Below are positions 8,436-16,922 of a stretch of 64,000 nt of DNA, one piece after another. Every line of letters starts with the position of its first letter. Positions within the stretch are counted from its first letter, which is position 1. Source of the DNA: Shinella zoogloeoides (GTDB taxonomy: Bacteria; Pseudomonadota; Alphaproteobacteria; Rhizobiales; Rhizobiaceae); the NCBI RefSeq assembly GCF_030733845.1, contig NZ_CP132312.1:124001-188000 (forward strand). The letters run 5' to 3'. The position numbers and the translations under genes were made by a program. The notes below the pieces were generated by a model that saw only the letters and a program-made list of their open reading frames with translations, was not told the DNA's origin and did not search any database.

Positions 8436-9041
8436 TCAATCATCTTGCGCAAGCGTCGAGGCGAGCAGGGAAACGAAAGCCTCCCCCGCCTCTTCGAGCG
8501 CGCCGCTGTTGTCGATAACCACGGTGTCAGCGCCAATAACGATTTCCGGCACCGCGCGATCGAGCCGCCCGGCGATGGCCTCGGCGCTTTCCCGGCCGCG
8601 CGCGGCGAGGCGTGTGGCGAGAATGTCGGGCCGGGCGGTGATCAGCACGACCTTGAGGTCAGCATAGGCAGCGGCGAACGCCGGCAGCGCGGAGCGGCTG
8701 CCATTGGCGACGAGGGTTGCGCCTCTGGCGAGCTGATCCAGTGTCTCGCGCGGAATCCCGTAGCGCAATCCGTGCGCCTCCCAGGAAACGGCAAAGCCGC
8801 CGGCGGCCTCGCGCTCGCGAAAGCCGTTCACATCGACTGCTTCATGCGCCTCCCCGCCGGCATCCGCCGGACGGGTGATGACGCGGCGCACGAAGCGCAC
8901 GCGCGTCTCGTCGGTAAAATGCCGCGCGGCATAGGACATGACGCTGTCCTTGCCCGCACCGCTCGGCCCGACCACGACGACCATGGTGCCGGCCGTGGTC
9001 ACCACCGGCGACGCAGCGGTGGCGTTCCTCTCCATGCTCAC
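8436..9041 (-). CDS. phnN: Ribose 1,5-bisphosphate phosphokinase PhnN
   Basis: 201-residue kinase of the guanylate kinase fold. It converts ribose 1,5-bisphosphate to phosphoribosyl pyrophosphate, the last step by which the C-P lyase pathway returns the ribose carrier to central metabolism. The P-loop is VVVVGPSGAGKDS near residues 22-33. The GTG at 9041 overlaps the phnM stop by 4 bases (GTGA); an in-frame ATG two codons later is the alternative. It is the last gene of the phosphonate cluster. Confidence 0.93.
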   Translation of the reverse strand: MSMERNATAASPVVTTAGTMVVVVGPSGAGKDSVMSYAARHFTDETRVRFVRRVITRPADAGGEAHEAVDVNGFREREAAGGFAVSWEAHGLRYGIPRETLDQLARGATLVANGSRSALPAFAAAYADLKVVLITARPDILATRLAARGRESAEAIAGRLDRAVPEIVIGADTVVIDNSGALEEAGEAFVSLLASTLAQDD

Positions 9042-10171
9042 GCCACCCGCCTGCCCTGGCGCCAGACCGAACGCACGACCGGGACGCCGGAGGGGCGGCG
9101 CACGCGGACGATGTCGGCGCGCAGGCCCTTGGCGATGGCGCCGCGATCGTCGAGGCCGACCGTGCGGGCCGGCGTGGTCGAGACCATGGCGATCGCCTTG
9201 GCCAGGCTCATGCCCTCGTCGGCGAGGATGAACGGCGCATGCATCAGGCTGAAGGGCACGTAGTCCGACGAGAGCACGTCGAGCACGCCCATCTCGGCGA
9301 GATCGCGGGCAGCGATGTTACCGGAATGCGACTTGCCGCGCACGATGTTCGGCGCGCCCATCAGCACGCTCATGCCGGCGCCGTGCGAGGCTTTCGCAGC
9401 CTCGAAACTGGTCGGAAATTCAGCGAGGCGGATGCCGTAGCCGATCGCCTCCTCTACATGTTCCAGCGTCGCATCGTCATGGCTTGCCACCGAGATGTTG
9501 CGGGCGGCGCAGGACGCGGCGAGCGCGTCGCGGTGCGGCTTGGCGTAGCGGGCGGAAAGCTCCTGCTGGCGCTTGCAGAATTCCGCGAATTCGGCATCCG
9601 AGAGGCCGCGCTTCTTCTGGTAGTAGAGCACGTACTGGTCCATCGTCTGGAACTGGCGCTGGCCGGGCGCGTGGTCCATCAGCGAGACGAGGCGGACGAG
9701 CGGCTCCTCCTCGAATTCCTCGTAGTGATCGAGCACGTTGTCGGTCGAGACTTCGCAGCGCAGGTGGATGAGGTGCTGGGCGCGCAGGCGATCCTCGCTC
9801 TGCGCTTCGGCGATGGCGTCGGCCATGGCGCGCATCTCGCCCTTCTCGAAGCCGCCGTCCTCGTCCGAGCCGAGGCGCAGGCAGTCGAAGACGGTGGTGA
9901 TGCCGGAGGTGACGACCTGGGCGTCATGCGCCTGGATCGCCGCCGTCTTGCCCCAGCGCACGCCGGGACGCGGCGAATAGTGGGCTTCGAGATGGTCGGT
10001 GTGCAGCTCGACGAGGCCGGGAATGAGGAAGTCGCCTTCCATCTCCTCACCGGCAGCGGAAGAACCCTCGGAGATGTCGGCGATCAGGCCATCGCGCAGC
10101 ACCAGCGTGCCGTCGAGAATGCGGTCCTCGAGCACGATACGGGCATTGGAGAGAACGGTTTCGCGGGTCAT
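9038..10171 (-). CDS. phnM: Alpha-D-ribose 1-methylphosphonate 5-triphosphate diphosphatase PhnM
   Basis: 377-residue amidohydrolase-superfamily enzyme. It removes pyrophosphate from the ribose 1-phosphonate 5-triphosphate made by PhnGHIL, giving the substrate of PhnJ. The metal-binding motif is in LVELHTDHLEAH near residue 55, and a later histidine/aspartate motif is in SVASHDDATLEH. The real start is the ATG at 10171 (MTRETVLSNARIVLED); the open frame continues upstream through the DUF1045 gene without conservation. It begins just before the DUF1045 stop and overlaps phnN by 4 bases. Confidence 0.94.
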   Translation of the reverse strand: MTRETVLSNARIVLEDRILDGTLVLRDGLIADISEGSSAAGEEMEGDFLIPGLVELHTDHLEAHYSPRPGVRWGKTAAIQAHDAQVVTSGITTVFDCLRLGSDEDGGFEKGEMRAMADAIAEAQSEDRLRAQHLIHLRCEVSTDNVLDHYEEFEEEPLVRLVSLMDHAPGQRQFQTMDQYVLYYQKKRGLSDAEFAEFCKRQQELSARYAKPHRDALAASCAARNISVASHDDATLEHVEEAIGYGIRLAEFPTSFEAAKASHGAGMSVLMGAPNIVRGKSHSGNIAARDLAEMGVLDVLSSDYVPFSLMHAPFILADEGMSLAKAIAMVSTTPARTVGLDDRGAIAKGLRADIVRVRRPSGVPVVRSVWRQGRRVA

Positions 10172-10172
10172 G

Positions 10173-10880
10173 TCATGCGATCTTTCTGTTGGCGGCTCCG
10201 CCCAGAGGGAAGAGCGAATGGACGGTGAAATCGGCGCCGCGCGAGGGCTCCCGGAAAAGCGCCAGCCCCGTGACGGGCAGCGGACGGCCATGGAACTCGG
10301 CGAACTGGTCAAGCAGGACGGTCTCGACGGCGTCGCGCCGCTCGGCGGGGACGCGTCCGGTCAGCGTCATGTGGAAGCGGAACTCGTCGAAGACGTAGGG
10401 ATAACCCCACTGCACGAGGTTCTGGCGTTCGTCCGCGTTCAGTTCGTCCGGCTTGCGGCGGGCGATGTCGGCGGAACTCAGCGGCGCGCGAAAGCGCTCG
10501 AAACGGCGCACCACCTCGGCTGCGAAACCCTGCAGCGCATCGCAATGGTCGCCGGGCACCAGCGCGAAGAAGGAGCCGAGGCGGCCGACGACGACTTCGG
10601 GAATGTCGAACGCATCGGTCTCGGCGACGAAACGGCCGATCTCGGCGATGAGCTCGGCTTCGCTGCGGCCTTCCGAAAGCGTGAACGGTGCCTTGAGCGT
10701 GGCGTGGAAGCCATAACGGCGTGGGTCCGCCGTCAGGCCCGCGAGCGCAGCGGCATCGAAGCCAGCTACGGTCGGCTGCTCCAGAGCGGCGCCCGTAAAC
10801 GCATTGCGCCCCAGCCAGCGCTGGGCGGAAAGGGTCAACGGGTCGCTTGCGGGCGGGGTGAAATAGAGGGCGTAACGCAA
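10173..10880 (-). CDS. DUF1045 phosphonate-metabolism protein, 2H-phosphoesterase-like
   Basis: About 235 residues. Two H-x-T motifs, FHATLKAPF (near residue 60) and FHMTLTGRV (near residue 175), match the twin catalytic motifs of the 2H phosphoesterase superfamily, which acts on cyclic phosphates and related esters. Family members sit in rhizobial phn clusters. No phnP (ribose 1,2-cyclic phosphate 5-phosphate phosphodiesterase) is present in this cluster, so this protein may fill that step; that is inference. I prefer the TTG at 10880 (MRYALYFTPP) with AGGA about 9 bases upstream; an in-frame ATG at 10934 would add 18 residues with no clear ribosome binding site. Confidence 0.8.
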   Translation of the reverse strand: MRYALYFTPPASDPLTLSAQRWLGRNAFTGAALEQPTVAGFDAAALAGLTADPRRYGFHATLKAPFTLSEGRSEAELIAEIGRFVAETDAFDIPEVVVGRLGSFFALVPGDHCDALQGFAAEVVRRFERFRAPLSSADIARRKPDELNADERQNLVQWGYPYVFDEFRFHMTLTGRVPAERRDAVETVLLDQFAEFHGRPLPVTGLALFREPSRGADFTVHSLFPLGGAANRKIA

Positions 10881-10974
10881 GGGCTCATTCCTGTAAAAGT
10901 CTATCGACGCCGCCGGAAGGCGGCGCGCGACCATAAGGGGATTCGTGTGGCAGCATCATGCCGCCACCACGATA

Positions 10975-12477
10975 TCAGTGCGCCGGCTTGCCCATCAGGC
11001 GCGAGCGCAGCGCATTCGATATGCCGTCGAAGACGAAGACGACGATGAGGATCAGCAGCACCATATAGGCAACGTTCTCCCAATCCGAATTGGTGCGCAT
11101 CGCCTCCCACAGTTTCAGGCCGATACCACCCGCGCCGACCGCGCCGATGATGGTGGCAGAACGGGTGTTCGATTCCCAGAAGTAAAGCGCCTGCGAGGCG
11201 AAGAGCGGCATGACCTGCGGCAGCACGCCGTAACGCTGCACGGCGATGGGCGCCGCGCCGACTGATTTCACGCCCTCACGCTGCTTGTCGTCGATATTCT
11301 CCAGCGCCTCGGAATAGAGTTTGCCGAGTGTGCCGGTATCCGTGAAAAAGATCGCCGACATGCCGGCGAGCGGTCCGGGGCCGAAGGCGCGGGTGAAGAA
11401 CAGCGCCCAGATGAGCATATCGACCGAGCGCAGGAAATCGAAGAGCCGCTTCGTCACCTGGTTGGAAATCCAGTTGCGCGTGATGTTGCGTGCCGCGAGG
11501 AAGGCGAGCGGGAAGGCAAGCAGCATGGCGAAAAGCGTGCCGACGAAGGCCATGACGATCGTCTGGAGCAGCTTGGTCCAGACGTCGAGATGCTGCCATT
11601 CCGCATTGTAGAGGATATTGTCCCAGGCGAGCGAGAGGTTCGACTGTTTGGGATCGATGCGCTCGCCCGACGTAATCAGCGAGACGACCTGCGATGTCGA
11701 CTTGCCATGGAACGGCGAGTTCGTGTCGAACAGGAAATTCGCCCAGCCAAGGAAGCGCTTGCGGATGCTGATATCATCAGCCTCGATCTCGCCCCAGCCG
11801 GCAAAGCCGAAGGAAAGTGTGATCTTCTCACCCGGCGCCTTCTGCGTCGCCCAGACTGGCAGCGCGCCCTCGACTTTCATGTCGGCGCCGTCGAGATCGA
11901 CGGCCAGCATTTCCCCGGCATGCCGCACCGTCACGCGGTCCGGCACGACCTCGACGCTCGTCGAGGAGTTGAGGGTGATCCTCGCGCGTTTGACGACCTC
12001 CTCTTCCCGCGTCGTTGCGGCCGCCAGGTTTTCGATGGCGGCGGCTGAGCCGCCTACCACGGCGCCCTCGCCCATGAAGCCCATCGATGCGGGCTTCTTG
12101 GCGGTGGTGGTCGCCGTACCTGCGGCCGGCGTCGTGCGGGTCATCGTCCCGCGCTCGATTTCCACCCAGTCGGGCTCGGCATTCGGCCCGAGCGGCGAGA
12201 AGCGCGGATAGGTAAGCTTCATCGCGCCATCGGGCGCGATCGTCACTTCCGGCCGCACCTCGTAGGACACCCAGTCGGCAAGATAGGTGCCGGCGATGTT
12301 CCAGTTGGCCGTGCCGAGCACATGGCCGATGGCGAAGAACCACCAGCAGTAGAGCGCATAGAGCACGAAGGCGCCGGTGAGGATGGCGACGCGGAAGCGC
12401 TGCCAGAACGAGCGGTGGAAGACGGCCGGGTGGCGTGCCGCGATCTCATCCATCTGGGCGGGATTGAGGGTCGTCAT
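10975..12477 (-). CDS. phnE: Phosphonate ABC transporter permease PhnE (second copy, with large insertion)
   Basis: 500-residue inner-membrane permease of the phosphonate importer. A first helix near residues 30-52 is followed by a long hydrophilic segment (about residues 55-270, probably periplasmic) before the usual permease core with its helices and the EAA-loop region EGVKSVGAAPIAVQRYGVLPQ. Ordinary PhnE proteins are about 260-320 residues, so this paralogue carries roughly 200 extra residues. It starts 9 bases after the stop of the first phnE copy, so both subunits are made from the same mRNA and probably form a heterodimeric channel. Confidence 0.9.
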   Translation of the reverse strand: MTTLNPAQMDEIAARHPAVFHRSFWQRFRVAILTGAFVLYALYCWWFFAIGHVLGTANWNIAGTYLADWVSYEVRPEVTIAPDGAMKLTYPRFSPLGPNAEPDWVEIERGTMTRTTPAAGTATTTAKKPASMGFMGEGAVVGGSAAAIENLAAATTREEEVVKRARITLNSSTSVEVVPDRVTVRHAGEMLAVDLDGADMKVEGALPVWATQKAPGEKITLSFGFAGWGEIEADDISIRKRFLGWANFLFDTNSPFHGKSTSQVVSLITSGERIDPKQSNLSLAWDNILYNAEWQHLDVWTKLLQTIVMAFVGTLFAMLLAFPLAFLAARNITRNWISNQVTKRLFDFLRSVDMLIWALFFTRAFGPGPLAGMSAIFFTDTGTLGKLYSEALENIDDKQREGVKSVGAAPIAVQRYGVLPQVMPLFASQALYFWESNTRSATIIGAVGAGGIGLKLWEAMRTNSDWENVAYMVLLILIVVFVFDGISNALRSRLMGKPAH

Positions 12478-12486
12478 GGCGCACTC

Positions 12487-13449
12487 CTATTGGGCAGGCC
12501 GGAAGGCATGGTCGCCGACGAGCTTGCGGCGCAGCCAGGCGGAAAACTGGTCGACGGCGATGATGGTGACGAGCAGCAGCAGCACGATCGCCAGCGTCTT
12601 GGCCTGGTGGCCCTGGCCGATGGACAGGCGCAGCAACTCGCCGATGCCGCCGCCGCCGACGGCGCCGATGATGGTCGAGGCGCGCACGTTGATCTCCAGG
12701 CGCAGCAGGAAGTAGCTCATGAAGTTCGGCAGGACCTGCGGCACGATGCCGAACCAGACGCGCTCGACCCAGCTCGCGCCGACCGCGCGAAGCCCCTCCT
12801 CCGCCTTCATGTCGGCATTCTCGACCACCTCGAAGAACAGCTTGCCGAGCGCGCCGACCGTGTGGATCGACACGGCGATGACGGCCGGCAGCGGCCCGAG
12901 CGAGAGGATGGCGAGGAAGAACCCGGCGAGCACGACCTCCGGGAAGGCGCGCAGGATTTCCATGAAGCGGCGCACGAAGCCGCGTAGCAGGCGGTTGGCG
13001 ACGAGGTTCTTTGCCGCAAGGAAGCAGAGCAGGAAGCCGAAGACCATGCCGATGACGGTGGAGAAGATCGCGATGTTCAGCGTCTCCAGCATCTTGTGGA
13101 AATATTCCGGCACGTAGAGGCTCTCGGTGATGTAGAGCCGGCCTTCCGGGTAATTGTACTTGAAGCTGCCATCGTCATAGGGAGACGGCAGGTCGAAGAG
13201 CGCGCGGAAGACCTCAAGGCCGTCGCGCGGCACCATGTCGCCGATGAAATCGAAGAAATAGGGCAAGCGGTCGAAGAACTTGCCGGCATTCGTCTCGTTG
13301 GCGAACCAGAGCGAACCGGAAAGGGCGAGCGCAAGAATGGCAAGGCCCAGCCATGTATAGAGGCGACGGCGCGCATTCAGCTCCTGCCAGTGCCGCTCGA
13401 TCAGAGCGCCCTTCTCGCTGAAGCCGTCGTGAAGCGTGTTCATGGCCAT
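12487..13449 (-). CDS. phnE: Phosphonate ABC transporter permease PhnE (first copy)
   Basis: 320-residue permease of the phosphonate/phosphate-ester importer. It has an N-terminal helix near residues 33-50, a periplasmic stretch to about residue 115, then the BPD-transport core with the EAA loop EEGLRAVGASWVERVWFGIVP and a final helix near residue 290. It lies between phnD and the long phnE paralogue and should pair with the latter. The start codon ATG is followed by a second ATG two codons on, so a start two residues shorter is possible. Confidence 0.92.
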   Translation of the reverse strand: MAMNTLHDGFSEKGALIERHWQELNARRRLYTWLGLAILALALSGSLWFANETNAGKFFDRLPYFFDFIGDMVPRDGLEVFRALFDLPSPYDDGSFKYNYPEGRLYITESLYVPEYFHKMLETLNIAIFSTVIGMVFGFLLCFLAAKNLVANRLLRGFVRRFMEILRAFPEVVLAGFFLAILSLGPLPAVIAVSIHTVGALGKLFFEVVENADMKAEEGLRAVGASWVERVWFGIVPQVLPNFMSYFLLRLEINVRASTIIGAVGGGGIGELLRLSIGQGHQAKTLAIVLLLLVTIIAVDQFSAWLRRKLVGDHAFRPAQ

Positions 13450-13499
13450 GGACTTTTCCGCCAGGGTACGAAGGACGCCACAGATAATTCGGCATCCGG

Positions 13500-13535
13500 A
13501 AAAACGGAGGCGCCGGCCGGGATGCGGCCGGCGCC
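13500..13535 (-). terminator. Hairpin with T-run between phnD and phnE (attenuator-like)
   Basis: On the minus strand a 10-base perfect stem, GGCGCCGGCC at 13526-13535 pairing with 13509-13518, is followed within a few bases by five T residues (the A-run at 13500-13504). It lies 17 bases after the phnD stop. Being inside an operon, it probably ends some transcripts or protects the 3' end of phnD mRNA, giving more binding protein than permease. Confidence 0.6.
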
Positions 13536-13551
13536 GATGTCGCCGCGGCTA

Positions 13552-14457
13552 TCAGCCGCCGATGGTCGCCTTGCGGGCGTCGATGATCGGCTTGTAGAAG
13601 TCGACGTTGACTTCCGTGAACGCCGTGAAGTCACCGCCCATGACGGCGGAGAAGCAGGCGGCGTCCTTCTTCGGCAGGTCGAGCATGAACTGCTTGAACT
13701 TCGCCTTGGTCTCGTCGGCCATCGAGGTGCGAACGACGATCGGGCCGTTCGGGATCAGCGGCGACTTCCAGAGTTCGACGAGATCGTTCATGTCGAGAAT
13801 GCCCTTCTCGACCATCTTGTGCAGGTTGCCGGACGTGTAGCCGTCCTTCCATTCGCCGACGCCCGAGCCGAAGGTCGTGCCTGCGTCGAAGGTGCCCTTC
13901 AGCACTTCGAGTACGAGGTTTTCGTGGCCGCCGCCGAAGCCGGTTTCAGCGAAGTATTCCTTGACCGGGCCGCCGATCGATTCCGGCAGGGTGACGAGCG
14001 GGACGAGGTAGCCGGAGGTGGAGTCCGGATCGGCAAAGCCGAGCTTCTTGCCCTTCAGGTCTTCCAGCTTGGTGATGCCTGAATCCTTGCGGGCGACCAT
14101 GATCGAGTGGTAGCCGGTCGAGCCGTCGGTCTGCACGGTCGTCAGGATCGGTTCGACGGCGTCTGCCTTGGCGAGGTAGATCTTGGCAAAGCCGGAAGCG
14201 CCGAGTTCGGCATAGTCGAGCGTGCCGCCGAGCAGGCCCTGGATGACGCCGTCATAGTCGGCGGCCGGGAAGAAGGAGACCTTCTCGAAGCCGAGTTCGG
14301 CCTTCAGGTGATCGCCGAGGCACTGGTAATTGCGCAGGCGGTCGGCTTCGTTCTCGCCGCCGATGATGCCGACGCGGAATTCCTTGAGGTCTTCGGCCTG
14401 GACGTGGCCGGCAAGCGCGATGAGCGCCACGGCGCCGAGAAGAACTTTCTTCAGCAT
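13552..14457 (-). CDS. phnD: Phosphonate ABC transporter substrate-binding protein PhnD
   Basis: 301-residue periplasmic binding protein. It starts with a clear Sec signal peptide (MLKKVLLGAVALIALAGHVQA, cut near residue 21), followed by FRVGIIGGENEADRLRNY, typical of PhnD. The mid-protein segment GFADPDSTSGYLVPL is the conserved ligand-binding region of the family. It hands alkylphosphonates or phosphate esters to the two PhnE permeases. It is flanked by phnC (80-base gap) and by an attenuator-like hairpin before phnE. Confidence 0.95.
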   Translation of the reverse strand: MLKKVLLGAVALIALAGHVQAEDLKEFRVGIIGGENEADRLRNYQCLGDHLKAELGFEKVSFFPAADYDGVIQGLLGGTLDYAELGASGFAKIYLAKADAVEPILTTVQTDGSTGYHSIMVARKDSGITKLEDLKGKKLGFADPDSTSGYLVPLVTLPESIGGPVKEYFAETGFGGGHENLVLEVLKGTFDAGTTFGSGVGEWKDGYTSGNLHKMVEKGILDMNDLVELWKSPLIPNGPIVVRTSMADETKAKFKQFMLDLPKKDAACFSAVMGGDFTAFTEVNVDFYKPIIDARKATIGG

Positions 14458-14537
14458 GATCTTTCTCCTGGTTGACCGGCCTTGCCGGACTGGAAGTTGT
14501 CTGACCCTTTACGCGGGTCGTGCGATCCCGGCGGGGC

Positions 14538-15386
14538 TCAGAGCCCAGCCAGTGCCAGCGGTGTCGGGCTGGCGGATTCCTTGGTGTTGTCCTGGCGGGC
14601 CGGGTTGCGGATCGCCGTAGAGGTGACGCTTTCGTCGATTTCCGCGCCGTCGGCGCCGGTGCCGTAGATCGTGCGCACCGCCTCGGCATCCAGCTCGCGC
14701 GCCGGGCCGTCGAAGACGACGCGGCCGGCGGACATGCCGATGATGCGCTCGCAATAGGCGCGCGCCGTGTCGAGCGTGTGCAGGTTGGTGACGACGGTGA
14801 TGCCCTCGCGCTCGTTGATGTCGCGCAGCGCGTCCATCACGATCTTGGCGTTGAGCGGATCGAGCGAGGCGATCGGCTCGTCGGCGAGCAGCATCTTCGG
14901 GTTCTGCATCAGCGCCCGGGCGATCGCCACGCGCTGCTGCTGGCCGCCCGAGAGCGTGCCGGCCGGCTGCAGGGCGGTCTGCTCGATGCCGAGCCGCTCC
15001 AGCGCCGCGATCGCCATGATGCGCTCCTCGCGGGTGAAGAGATTGAGGATGCTGAGCGCCGTCGAGCGGTGGTTGAGGCGGCCGAGCAGGACGTTGGTCA
15101 GCACGTCCAGGCGCGGCACGAGATTGAACTGCTGGAAGATCATCGCGCAGTCGCGCTGCCAGTTGCGCAGGGCCGCGCCCCGCAGTGACGAGACTTCCAC
15201 GTCGTTGAAATGGATCGTGCCCTCGCTCGGATCGGCAAGGCGGTTGATCATGCGCAGCAGGGTGGACTTGCCGGCGCCCGAGCGGCCGATGACGCCGACC
15301 ATCTGGCCCTGCGGGATGTCGAAGGTCACGTCGGCGACCGCGACACGCGCGCCGAAGCGGCGGGTAATATTCTTCAGTCGGAACAT
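14538..15386 (-). CDS. phnC: Phosphonate ABC transporter ATP-binding protein PhnC
   Basis: 282-residue ABC ATPase that energises phosphonate import. Walker A is GRSGAGKST, the signature is [15 protein letters not shown], and Walker B is [12 protein letters not shown] non-conserved tail of about 35 residues follows the core. The ATG at 15386 ([12 protein letters not shown]) is preceded by GAGGGATC at good spacing and matches the family start; the longer open frame runs into the promoter region. A Pho-box-like sequence lies about 100 bases upstream, so phnC probably begins a second transcription unit of the cluster. Confidence 0.94.
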   Translation of the reverse strand: MFRLKNITRRFGARVAVADVTFDIPQGQMVGVIGRSGAGKSTLLRMINRLADPSEGTIHFNDVEVSSLRGAALRNWQRDCAMIFQQFNLVPRLDVLTNVLLGRLNHRSTALSILNLFTREERIMAIAALERLGIEQTALQPAGTLSGGQQQRVAIARALMQNPKMLLADEPIASLDPLNAKIVMDALRDINEREGITVVTNLHTLDTARAYCERIIGMSAGRVVFDGPARELDAEAVRTIYGTGADGAEIDESVTSTAIRNPARQDNTKESASPTPLALAGL

Positions 15387-15483
15387 GGCGGATCCCTCTT
15401 CCTTAACACTTGGCCCGGGGTTGGGTCCTGTCGTTTTCGGAACTGGCTCTAAACGCTGTTGATGAAGGGGCGATGTCACTTTC

Positions 15484-15501
15484 GTGTCGGAAAAATAACA
15501 G
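15484..15501 (-). promoter_or_regulatory. Pho-box-like PhoB site upstream of phnC
   Basis: Minus-strand CTGTTATTTTTCCGACAC matches the 18-base Pho box CTGTCATAWAWCTGTCAC at most positions, including the CTGT, the central A/T-rich block and the final CGxCAC-like half. It sits about 98 bases before the phnC ATG in a 150-base gap. PhoB control of phnCDE is established in Sinorhizobium; here it is inferred from the sequence. Confidence 0.6.
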
Positions 15502-15538
15502 TCCACAGGCCTGGAATTCCGGCATTCGAAAGGTGGTC

Positions 15539-16153
15539 TCAGCCGTCGTGACGGCTGAGGAAGGCTTCTGCGTCAAGTTTGCGAAAGTCGTCCAGCGCGG
15601 CGCGAAGCCGGGCGTGATCCCAGTCCCACCAGGCGAGTTTTTCCATGCGTTCGGCAATGCTTCGCGGGAAACGTTCGCGAATGACTTTCGCCGCGACGCC
15701 GCCGACGATCATGTAGGGTTCGACGTCTTTCGTGACGACCGCGCCCGAGCCTATGACAGCGCCGTTGCCGATCGTGACACCCGGCAGGATCGTCGATCCG
15801 TGGCCGATCCACACGTCGTGGCCGATCGTCACCCGATGCCCGCGCCGCCAGGAGAAGAAATCGGCCTCCTGCTCGGCATCCGGCCAGTAGTCGTTGGCGC
15901 GGTAGGTGAAGTGGTGCAGGGTGGCGCGCCACATCGGATGGTTGGTCGCGTTGATGCGCACCGAGGCGGCGATGTTGGCGAACTTGCCGATGATCGCGCA
16001 CCAGACGGAGGTGCCGTTCATCAGGTAGGAATAGTCGCCGAGCTCGGCCTCACTGACGCGGCAGTTCTCGTCGATCTCGGTGTAACGGCCGAGCACCGTG
16101 TCGGAGACGGTTGCCGTCGGATGGATCAACGGCGTTTCGGAAAGCCGGGTCAT
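15539..16153 (-). CDS. Hexapeptide-repeat acetyltransferase of phosphonate clusters
   Basis: 204-residue left-handed beta-helix transferase. Hexapeptide-type repeats run from about residue 10 to 60 and again around [20 protein letters not shown] and [20 protein letters not shown], as in xenobiotic/chloramphenicol acetyltransferases. This subfamily is regularly found inside phn operons and may acetylate aminoalkylphosphonates, a role taken by PhnO in E. coli; that function is inferred from context. Its ATG overlaps the phnL stop by 4 bases. Confidence 0.88.
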   Translation of the reverse strand: MTRLSETPLIHPTATVSDTVLGRYTEIDENCRVSEAELGDYSYLMNGTSVWCAIIGKFANIAASVRINATNHPMWRATLHHFTYRANDYWPDAEQEADFFSWRRGHRVTIGHDVWIGHGSTILPGVTIGNGAVIGSGAVVTKDVEPYMIVGGVAAKVIRERFPRSIAERMEKLAWWDWDHARLRAALDDFRKLDAEAFLSRHDG

Positions 16154-16857
16154 GCGGCGGCCTTTCGCGGCGAGAAAGCGGAGACGTCGATGATGCGGTC
16201 GGCGACCTTTTCGCGCACGTCCTCGTCATGGAAGATGCCGAGCAGCGCGACGCCGGCGGCTTTCTTTTCCGCGATCATGTCCACCACGACGGCGCGGTTC
16301 TTCGCGTCGAGCGAGGCGGTCGGCTCGTCGAGCAGGAGGATGCGGTGGTCGGTGATGAAGCCGCGCGCGATGTTGACGCGCTGCTGCTCGCCGCCGGAGA
16401 AGGTGGCGGGCGGAAGCTGCCAGAGTTCGCGCGGCAGGTTGAGCCGGGCCAGCATCGTCTCGGCCGCGGCCTTGGCCTCCGCCGCCTCGACGCCGCGGGC
16501 CTGCAACGGCTCGGCGACGACATCGACGGCCGCGACTCGCGGCACGGTGCGCAGGAACTGGCTGACATAGCCGAGCGTGCCGCGCCGGACGGCAAGGATG
16601 GTGCGCGGATCGGCGGTGGCAAGATCGAGCAGCCTGCCCTCGTGCTCGACGAGGATCTGGCCGCTGTCGACGGCATAGTTGCCATAGACCATCTTGAGCA
16701 GCGAGCTCTTGCCGATGCCGGACGGGCCGCCCAGCACGACGCATTCGCCTGCCTTCACCGAGAAGGCGACATTCGACATCACCGGCAGGCGGATGCCGTC
16801 GCGAAGATGCATGGTGAAGCTCTTCGCCACTTCGGAAACGACGAGGGGTGTGGGCAT
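16150..16857 (-). CDS. phnL: C-P lyase complex ABC-type protein PhnL
   Basis: 235-residue ABC ATPase-like protein. Together with PhnG, PhnH and PhnI, PhnL is needed for transfer of the phosphonate to the ribose of ATP. Walker A is GGPSGIGKSS, the signature is FSGGEQQRVNIARG and Walker B is ILLLDEPTASLD. It is not a transporter subunit despite the fold. The ATG at 16857 (MPTPLVVSEV) was taken because it begins the conserved domain; the frame upstream has no support. It overlaps the acetyltransferase by 4 bases. Confidence 0.93.
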   Translation of the reverse strand: MPTPLVVSEVAKSFTMHLRDGIRLPVMSNVAFSVKAGECVVLGGPSGIGKSSLLKMVYGNYAVDSGQILVEHEGRLLDLATADPRTILAVRRGTLGYVSQFLRTVPRVAAVDVVAEPLQARGVEAAEAKAAAETMLARLNLPRELWQLPPATFSGGEQQRVNIARGFITDHRILLLDEPTASLDAKNRAVVVDMIAEKKAAGVALLGIFHDEDVREKVADRIIDVSAFSPRKAAA

Positions 16858-16922
16858 GTCATTTTTCCTTTTGACGCATGGTCTTGTCCGAAAACCGGGG
16901 TCCACTTTTCGGGATCATGCTT

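Noticed and set aside
10975..13449. Frameshifted or fused phnE pair
   Set aside because: Both phnE frames are complete with separate starts, stops and EAA loops; the length of the second is due to an insertion, not a fusion or frameshift.
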